Source: an uncultured Oscillibacter sp.
GTDB taxonomy: Bacteria; Bacillota; Clostridia; Oscillospirales; Oscillospiraceae
NCBI GenBank assembly: GCA_900551885.1
Contig: URXS01000007.1
Location: 1-37,428, forward strand
DNA length: 37,428 bases
Direction: 5' to 3'
Made by a program: the position numbers and the translations under genes. Shown in pieces: positions 31,894-37,428 of the stretch; the stretch's first letter is position 1, and every line of letters begins with the position of its first letter. The notes beneath the pieces were generated by a model that saw nothing but the letters and a program-made list of their open reading frames with translations, was not told where the DNA came from and ran no database searches.

Positions 31894-32349
31894 GTGGAGA
31901 AGCGAGGAAGAGAGAGCGGCTTTTGCCGGGCGTATCTCCGGACCATGGACCCGGAGCGGGCCGCAGTGGAGGCAGGACGAAAGGACGGTTTTGCCCTGCT
32001 GTCCAGCGGCGACGTTCAGGCCAGACTGGAACGGATGCGCACAGACGCGGCGGCTCAGATCCGGCGGGAGGATGTGCTGCGGAGGCTAGCCCAGCTCGCC
32101 TTCGGCCGGGCCAACGACGCGGTGCGCCTGGCGCTGGGCCAGAGAGACGCAGACTTGGAAGCACTGGATCTGTCTGCCGTTGCGGAGTTCCGGGTAACCG
32201 ACAAGGGCGGCGTGGAGGTCAAACTGGTGGACCGGGTCCGGGCTTTAGAGACCCTGTGGGGACTTTTGGATGGCGGCGGACAGGGCGCTGAGGCTCTGTG
32301 CCGTGCCCTGGTGGAGGCTGCCGAGGACGGGGGGTGGGAGGACGGCTGA
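31894..32349 (+). CDS. Probable phage terminase small subunit
   Basis: This 151-aa, helix-rich charged protein starts with a short basic segment, and GRESGFCRAYLRTMDPERAAVEAG resembles the N-terminal helix-turn-helix of terminase small subunits, which recognise phage DNA for packaging. Its position right before a large terminase supports this. The start is a GTG at 31894, seven bases after GGGAG. Its stop lies four bases before the large-subunit start. Confidence 0.75.
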   Translation: MEKRGRESGFCRAYLRTMDPERAAVEAGRKDGFALLSSGDVQARLERMRTDAAAQIRREDVLRRLAQLAFGRANDAVRLALGQRDADLEALDLSAVAEFRVTDKGGVEVKLVDRVRALETLWGLLDGGGQGAEALCRALVEAAEDGGWEDG

Positions 32350-32353
32350 GATC

Positions 32354-33586
32354 ATGCGGTTTTCCCCTAAACAGAAAAAGGTACTGACTTGGTGGCGGCG
32401 GCAGGAGTGGGAGGCCATCATCTGCGACGGTGCTGTCCGCAGCGGCAAGACTTTTTCCATGGGACTGTCCTTTTTCCTGTGGGCCCAGAGCTGCTTCGAT
32501 GGCCGGCAGTTCGGCCTGTGCGGCAAGACCATCTCCGCTCTGCGGCGCAATCTTCTGCAGGAACTGGTGCCCTATCTCAGAGGACTGGGGATGACGGTGC
32601 GGGAGACGCGGTCGGAGAATTTGCTGACAGTGCGGACCGGGAGGCGGGAAAACCGCTTCCTGCTCTTCGGCGGACGGGATGAGTCCAGCGCGGCGTTGAT
32701 CCAGGGTAGCACCCTGGCAGGTGTGCTGCTGGACGAGACGGCCCTGATGCCCCGCAGCTTTGTGGAGCAGGCCTGTGCCCGGTGCAGTGTGCCGGGCAGC
32801 CGGCTGTGGTTCAACTGCAATCCGGAGGGGCCGCAGCACTGGTTTTACCAGGAGTGGATTCTGAAGGCCCGGCAGCGACGGGCGCTGTACCTCCACTTTA
32901 CCATGGAGGACAACCCAGCCCTGACGCCCCGGATCCGGGCCCGGTACCGCCGTGCCTACTCCGGGGTGTTCTACCGGCGGTTCGTACTGGGGGAGTGGAC
33001 CGCCGCCCAGGGACTGGTGTACGACTTCTTTGACCGCAGCCGCTGTCCGCCGGCGCCGGAGGGACCCTTCGAGATCTGGCGGGTGTCGGTGGACTACGGC
33101 ACCTCCAACCCCGCCTCCTTTGGCCTTTGGGGCCGGAAGGGCGGCATTTGGTACCGGGTGGCGGAGTATTACTATGACTCCCACCGCACCGGGCAGCAGA
33201 AAACCGACGCGGAATATGTGGAGGACCTGCGGCGTCTGGCGGGGGACCGGACTGTCCAGCGGGTCATCGCGGACCCCTCGGCGGCCAGCTTCATCCTGGC
33301 CCTGCGGCGGGCCGGATTCCAGGTGGTCAAGGCCCGGAACGACGTCTGCGACGGCGTCCGGGTGACGGCGGACCTGCTGAAGGCGGGGCGGCTGGTGATC
33401 TGCGACAACTGCACCGATCTGCTGCGGGAGATGGAGCTGTACTGCTGGGATGACAAGGGAGACCGGGACGCCCCCAGGAAGGAGCACGACCACGCTATGG
33501 ACGAGATGCGCTACTTCGCCATGGACGTGGTGGCGGAGGAACAGGCGGGGTTCGCGGCCACCTGCGTGGAGCGGCGGGCCCTGTAG
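32354..33586 (+). CDS. Phage terminase large subunit (PBSX type)
   Basis: This 410-aa packaging motor has an N-terminal ATPase with Walker A GAVRSGKT (about residues 27-34) and Walker B VLLDETAL, and a C-terminal RNase H-like nuclease with acidic residues in SVDYGTSN, VIADPSAASF and HAMDEMRYF. Length matches the PBSX-like family. All key residues are in place. The start is ATG at 32354; GGGAGG lies somewhat far upstream, 12 bases. It lies between the small subunit and portal genes. Confidence 0.92.
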   Translation: MRFSPKQKKVLTWWRRQEWEAIICDGAVRSGKTFSMGLSFFLWAQSCFDGRQFGLCGKTISALRRNLLQELVPYLRGLGMTVRETRSENLLTVRTGRRENRFLLFGGRDESSAALIQGSTLAGVLLDETALMPRSFVEQACARCSVPGSRLWFNCNPEGPQHWFYQEWILKARQRRALYLHFTMEDNPALTPRIRARYRRAYSGVFYRRFVLGEWTAAQGLVYDFFDRSRCPPAPEGPFEIWRVSVDYGTSNPASFGLWGRKGGIWYRVAEYYYDSHRTGQQKTDAEYVEDLRRLAGDRTVQRVIADPSAASFILALRRAGFQVVKARNDVCDGVRVTADLLKAGRLVICDNCTDLLREMELYCWDDKGDRDAPRKEHDHAMDEMRYFAMDVVAEEQAGFAATCVERRAL

Positions 33587-33617
33587 AAAAGCGCCCCTGC
33601 CCGGAAGGGGGAGGGGC

Positions 33618-34844
33618 ATGGGAGGGAACGGAAGATTGAAGTGGTTTCAAAAGCGGAAGGAGACGGCGGCTGCGGCAGCGGTCCAGCTCCGGGAGACCGG
33701 ACGGCACCCTTTCGGTGAGCTGGGTAGCTACGCCGCCCTGCGCAGTGGGGAGACCCGGCTGTACCGGGCGGTACGGGAGGCGGTACCTGTGGTGGATGCC
33801 GCCATCTACAAGCTGATCCGGATGACCGGCGGTGTCACCGCCTCCTGTACGGACCCGGCGGCGGAACGGGCTCTGGCGGAGTTTCTCAGGACTGTGCCGG
33901 TGGGGCGGGGACAGTTTGGCATCAATGCCTTTCTGGACGGGTACACGGATTCCCTATTGACCTGCGGCCGGGCCATTGGCGAGATTTTGCCGGCGGCGGG
34001 GAACCGGGAGATCGCGGCGCTGCTGTGCGGCAGAGTGGAGGACATCGAGATCCGGGAGGGGGACAACCCCATGGACTTTACCATCTGCGGCCCGGACGAG
34101 CGGGGGAAGATGGGGCCACTGCCCTGTCAGGACCTGCTGCTGTTCACTCCGTTTAACCCGGAGGCGGATAGCCCTTACGGCGTGTCACTGCTGCGTTCAT
34201 TGCCCTTTTTGACCGATATATTGATGAAAATCTACCACACCATCGGTGTTAACTGGGAGCGGTGCGGCAATGTGCGCTACGCCGTCACCTGCAGAAACTG
34301 CGAGGGCGGACAGGCGGCGGAGCGGAGCCAGCAACTGGCCGGTGAGTGGTCCCGGGCCATGCAGGAGACCCGCAGCGGCAGCGTCCGGGACTTCGTGGCG
34401 GTGGGCGACGTGGACATCCGGGTCATCGGCAGCGACGGATTGGTCCTGGACAGCGAGGTGCCGGTGCGGCAGATCCTGGAGCAGGTGGTGGCCAAGACCG
34501 CCATCCCGCCCTTCATGCTGGGCCTCAGTTGGAGTTCCACCGAGCGGATGAGCTCCCAGCAGGCGGACCTGCTGACCACGGAGATCACCGCCATCCGGCG
34601 GACACTGACCCCGGTGGTGGAGCGGATCTGCCGGCTGTGGCTGCGGATGCACGGGTACGGCTGCGGCTTCCAGGTGGTCTGGGATGACATCAATCTCCAG
34701 GACCAGGTGGAGGAGGCCAGGGCGGACCTCTACCGCCAGCAGGCCCGGAAGCTGCGGCTGGAAAACGACGCCGCGGAGGATGTGGCGCGGACGGCCTCCC
34801 CGGACGGGGAAAGACCGGAAATTCATGACGGAAGCGGGGAGTGA
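33618..34844 (+). CDS. Phage portal protein
   Basis: This 408-aa protein would form the ring through which DNA enters the capsid. The N-terminal LYRAVREAVPVVDAAIYKLIRMTGG and the later EQVVAKTAIPPFMLGLSWSSTERMSSQQADLL are typical of portal proteins. I chose the ATG at 33618, just after GGGGGAGGGG; the frame stays open upstream inside the terminase gene but lacks a site. Its stop overlaps the next start in GTGA. Confidence 0.88.
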   Translation: MGGNGRLKWFQKRKETAAAAAVQLRETGRHPFGELGSYAALRSGETRLYRAVREAVPVVDAAIYKLIRMTGGVTASCTDPAAERALAEFLRTVPVGRGQFGINAFLDGYTDSLLTCGRAIGEILPAAGNREIAALLCGRVEDIEIREGDNPMDFTICGPDERGKMGPLPCQDLLLFTPFNPEADSPYGVSLLRSLPFLTDILMKIYHTIGVNWERCGNVRYAVTCRNCEGGQAAERSQQLAGEWSRAMQETRSGSVRDFVAVGDVDIRVIGSDGLVLDSEVPVRQILEQVVAKTAIPPFMLGLSWSSTERMSSQQADLLTTEITAIRRTLTPVVERICRLWLRMHGYGCGFQVVWDDINLQDQVEEARADLYRQQARKLRLENDAAEDVARTASPDGERPEIHDGSGE

Positions 34845-35728
34845 GCTTGGAGATCCAGAAGGAGCGGAGCGAGCAGGCGGCCGGGACCCCGGCCGCGGAG
34901 GAGCTGGCGTACATCAATCAGTATGCCAAGACGCCGCTGGAGGCGGAGCAGGTATACGCCTTTGCAGTGCGGCTGTGTGACAATGAGGTGGACCGGGACT
35001 ATGAGCGGTTCGAGACCGAGGGCCTGAAGCGGCTGGGGGAGCTGTTCCTGGGCAAAAGCGGGATCTTTGACCATCAGTGGTCCGCCAAGGGCCAGACGGC
35101 CCGTATCTACCGCACGGAGGTAGTGGCGGAGCCGGGGCGGGTCACCGCTGCCGGAGACGGCTACTGCTATCTCAAAGGCTGGGCGTATCTGCTGCGGACC
35201 CAGGGGAACGCGGAGCTGATCGCTGAGATCGAGGGAGGCATCAAAAAGGAGGTCAGCGTGGGATGCAGTGTGGCGGAGAGCGTGTGCTCTGTCTGCGGCG
35301 CGCCCGCCGGGACTTGCCACCATGTGAAGGGGGAGGTCTACGATGGCCGGCTGTGCTTCACGGAATTGCGGCAGCCCACCGACGCCTATGAGTGGTCCTT
35401 CGTGGCGGTGCCGGCTCAGAGGGACGCCGGGGTGCTGAAAAAGTACGGCTCCAAGGACCGGGAGCAGATCGCCCTGGAGCGGGAGGCGGCCCTGGGCCGC
35501 CGGTACATGAAGGCCTTACGCCGGGAGGTGGCCCGCCTGGCCATGCTGGCCGACGAAAGTGTGCCCGGCGAGGTTTGGACCGGGGTGGTGGAAAAGCTGG
35601 AGGAGCCGGAGCTGCTGGAGCTGAAAAGCGCCTATGAGCGCCAGACGGCCAGGCGTTTTCCGCCTCAGCCGCAGTTGCGGGGCGTTGTCGCCGGGCCGGC
35701 GGAGGATGAAACAGTATTTCTGGTGTGA
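34841..35728 (+). CDS. Phage prohead protease-like protein
   Basis: This 295-aa protein resembles HK97-family prohead proteases: a likely catalytic His in IFDHQWS and Ser in EVSVGCSVAES, in the expected order. After these comes a CxxC...CHH zinc knuckle (CSVCGAPAGTCHH), often found in Clostridia phage versions, and then a helical C-terminal region that may act as a scaffold. Start is a GTG overlapping the portal stop. Its position between portal and capsid genes supports the call. Confidence 0.78.
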   Translation: MSLEIQKERSEQAAGTPAAEELAYINQYAKTPLEAEQVYAFAVRLCDNEVDRDYERFETEGLKRLGELFLGKSGIFDHQWSAKGQTARIYRTEVVAEPGRVTAAGDGYCYLKGWAYLLRTQGNAELIAEIEGGIKKEVSVGCSVAESVCSVCGAPAGTCHHVKGEVYDGRLCFTELRQPTDAYEWSFVAVPAQRDAGVLKKYGSKDREQIALEREAALGRRYMKALRREVARLAMLADESVPGEVWTGVVEKLEEPELLELKSAYERQTARRFPPQPQLRGVVAGPAEDETVFLV

Positions 35729-35755
35729 CGACGGAGAGAAAAGGAGAGGTTGCAG

Positions 35756-36100
35756 ATGAAGCTTTCTTATGAGGGAATCGGCCAGTGGGCCGCCACCTTC
35801 GCCTGCGCAGAGGCGGCGGAAGGTGAGTTTGTAAAAATCAGTGAAAATGGCACGGTGGCCGCCTGTAATGACGGCGAGGACTTCTGCGGCATGGTGCTGT
35901 CGGTGAGCCGGGGCGGCGACGCCTGCTCTGTGGCTTTGGGCGGCATGGTGACCGCCGGATACACCGGCGGGGCCCCCGCTCTGGGCTGGAGCGGACTGGC
36001 CGCTGACGGCGCCGGTGGCGTCAAATCGTCCGAGAGCGGACGGGAGTTTCTGGTGGTGGATGTGGATACATCCGCCCAGACCGTGACCTTCGCACTGTAA
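35756..36100 (+). CDS. Probable capsid decoration protein
   Basis: This 114-aa, beta-rich protein with few basic residues and many Gly/Ala/Ser has the size and position (between protease and major capsid) of capsid-stabilising decoration proteins. No diagnostic motif is visible, so the name rests mainly on position. The ATG at 35756 follows AAAGGAGAGG by five bases. Confidence 0.6.
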   Translation: MKLSYEGIGQWAATFACAEAAEGEFVKISENGTVAACNDGEDFCGMVLSVSRGGDACSVALGGMVTAGYTGGAPALGWSGLAADGAGGVKSSESGREFLVVDVDTSAQTVTFAL

Positions 36101-36114
36101 GGAGGAGAGGAAAC

Positions 36115-37146
36115 ATGGCTTATCACTATGAAAACATCCGACTGGAGAAGGGAATGTACGGCCGCAGCGGCCGCACCTTCTCCCAGACCCTGGAGGAGCT
36201 GGACCCCAGCGAGCAGTACCGGGGCACGCCCTTGGAGGGGATGGACGCTTTCCAGCGCCAGCTCAAGCGCTTCGACATCCGGGTGAAGGGCGCCGGGTCC
36301 GACTGTGTGGAGAAGTTCTTCCACACCGCGGATTCCTCCGTGCTGTTCCCGGAGTTCGTCTCCCGGGTGGTGCGCCAGGGACTGGAGGAGGAGAGCATTC
36401 TCCCCGCCATCACCGCCACCGTCACCCGTTTTGACGGCATGGATTACCGCTCCATCACCTCCGTGCCCACGGAGAGCGAAAAGGAGCTCAAGCGGGTGGA
36501 GGAGGGCGCCCAGATCCCCGAGACCAGCGTCCGCACCCAGGAAAATCTGGTGCGCCTGCACAAGCGGGGCCGCATGCTGGTGGCCTCCTATGAGGCCATC
36601 CGGTTCCAGCGGCTGGACCTGTTCTCCGTGACGCTGCGCCAGATCGGCGCCTACATTGGCCGGATGCACGTCCAGGACGCGGTGGACGTCATCATGAAGG
36701 GCGACGGCAACAACAATGCCGCTGAAACCTTCACCGTGGGAGACGGCACCATTTCCGGTGACGCCGGGACCCTGACCTATGAGGGACTTCTGGACTTCTG
36801 GAGCCAGTTCGACCCCTACACCATGAACACCATGCTGGTGTCCGGGGACGTGATGCTGGCCATGCTGAGGATGAGCGAGTTCCAGAACCCCCTGACGGGT
36901 TTGAACTTCCAGGGTACCGGTACGTTGACCACACCCCTGGGTGCCAAGCTCCTGCGGACCACCGCCTGTCCCACCGGTACCCTAATCGGCCTGGACAAAA
37001 ACTACGCCTTGGAGCAGATCTGCGGCAGTGAGGTGACGGTGGAGTACGACAAGCTGATTGACCGCCAGTTGGAGCGGGCGGCCATCACCTCCATCTCCGG
37101 CTTTGCCAAGCTCTTTGACGGTGCCAGCAAAGTGCTGACGGTCTGA
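36115..37146 (+). CDS. Phage major capsid protein
   Basis: This 343-aa protein is the likely HK97-fold shell subunit. It has an N-terminal charged region, then a body with NIR/QRLDLFSVTLRQIGAYIGR, TYEGLLDFWSQFDPYTMNTMLVSGDVMLAML and a C-terminal IDRQLERAAITSISGFAKLF strand-loop pattern often seen in such coat proteins. The start follows GGAGGAGAGG by seven bases. A stable hairpin follows its stop. Confidence 0.82.
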   Translation: MAYHYENIRLEKGMYGRSGRTFSQTLEELDPSEQYRGTPLEGMDAFQRQLKRFDIRVKGAGSDCVEKFFHTADSSVLFPEFVSRVVRQGLEEESILPAITATVTRFDGMDYRSITSVPTESEKELKRVEEGAQIPETSVRTQENLVRLHKRGRMLVASYEAIRFQRLDLFSVTLRQIGAYIGRMHVQDAVDVIMKGDGNNNAAETFTVGDGTISGDAGTLTYEGLLDFWSQFDPYTMNTMLVSGDVMLAMLRMSEFQNPLTGLNFQGTGTLTTPLGAKLLRTTACPTGTLIGLDKNYALEQICGSEVTVEYDKLIDRQLERAAITSISGFAKLFDGASKVLTV

Positions 37147-37158
37147 GCTTGAAAATGC

Positions 37159-37190
37159 CCCGGGGTGGGGCCGACAGGCCTCGCCCCGGG
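37159..37190 (+). other. Stable hairpin after the capsid gene
   Basis: A 14-bp GC-rich stem with two G-U pairs (37159-37172 and 37177-37190) has no U tract, so it is not a standard terminator. It may stabilise the abundant capsid message or reduce read-through. Confidence 0.6.
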
Positions 37191-37218
37191 AGAAATGAGA
37201 GAGGGGCGGCGATGAGAG

Positions 37219-37428
37219 ATGCTTGAGACGATCCTGGAGCTGGCCCGGACAGTGTCCGGCGCCGGTGAGGCAGAGACGGCCCTGCTGGAGGCCTTGTGTC
37301 AGGCTGCGGAGACGGAATGGACCAGCCGGCTGCGGGAGGGTGTGACGGCGGCGGACTGCGGCACCGCCTTTCCCTGCGCGGCGGCCTTCACAGCGGCGTC
37401 AAACACGCCGGTGTGGCCCACCATGTCG
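37219..37428 (+). CDS. Phage structural-module protein, cut by the window end
   Basis: The open frame from ATG 37219 runs to the last base (70 codons) without a stop. The visible part is helical and acidic (MLETILELARTVSGAG, then LREGVTAADCGTAF). By position it could be a head-completion protein, but I do not recognise it. A competing ATG at 37212 gives only four codons. Confidence 0.6.
   Translation, partial: MLETILELARTVSGAGEAETALLEALCQAAETEWTSRLREGVTAADCGTAFPCAAAFTAASNTPVWPTMS

Noticed and set aside
33450..33617. Longer N-terminus for the portal protein
   Set aside because: The extension lies inside the terminase coding region and is Arg/Trp-rich out-of-frame sequence; the ATG at 33618 has a strong ribosome binding site.

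Overview
The window is GC-rich, compact bacterial DNA with strong AGGAGG-type ribosome binding sites, frequent TTG/GTG starts and sigma-A-type promoters. The mix of a desulfoferrodoxin-type superoxide reductase, a LUD-domain protein, YitT, LrgAB, CstA, copper-amine-oxidase-N-domain secreted proteins and a divergent second type II topoisomerase suggests an anaerobic Clostridia member, most likely Oscillospiraceae (Flavonifractor/Lawsonibacter-like). The genus is inferred from gene content and base composition, not from any search.

Layout. 1-300: 3' part of tRNA-Gly, its terminator, and a decayed copy of the same tRNA-3'-end-plus-terminator unit. 414-4463: a CtpE-like P-type ATPase, a lipoprotein that appears frameshifted in its signal peptide, and a YitT transporter-like protein. 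4562-5257: a tight operon of three small proteins ending in a sigma-region-4-like DNA-binding protein. 5333-5581: a tRNA-Thr/tRNA-Tyr unit. 5593-6883: four palindromes spaced exactly 31 bp apart, then an XRE/S24 LexA-like repressor and a small partner gene. 6963-9252: an SDR reductase, a lipoprotein and a LUD protein. 9334-15868: GyrA/ParC-like and GyrB/ParE-like subunits of one type II topoisomerase, separated by a secreted stalk-domain protein and a small membrane protein; the 3' end of the ParE-like gene is duplicated 185 bp downstream. 16297-18739: superoxide reductase, LrgAB, and a zinc-dependent phospholipase-C-family protein.

The centrepiece is 18843-27230. A 32-codon leader peptide rich in Tyr and Phe codons, with no Trp, precedes a strong intrinsic terminator. 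The RNA can form mutually exclusive 1:2, 2:3 and 3:4 pairings, the textbook layout of ribosome-mediated attenuation. Downstream lie eight genes (DAHP synthase, tyrA, aroB, aroA, aroC, pheA, an aroE-aroK fusion, aroQ) that encode every step from PEP plus erythrose-4-phosphate to phenylpyruvate and 4-hydroxyphenylpyruvate. The sensed amino acids therefore match the two terminal branches encoded.

27382-30912 holds a CstA-family transporter and, upstream on the same strand, a KdpE-like regulator and a KdpD-type kinase lacking the usual N-terminal sensor half. After a PH-domain membrane protein, 31894 to the window end is a phage head module (terminase small and large subunits, portal, prohead protease, a probable decoration protein, major capsid protein and a partial gene). 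No integrase or lysogeny gene is visible here.
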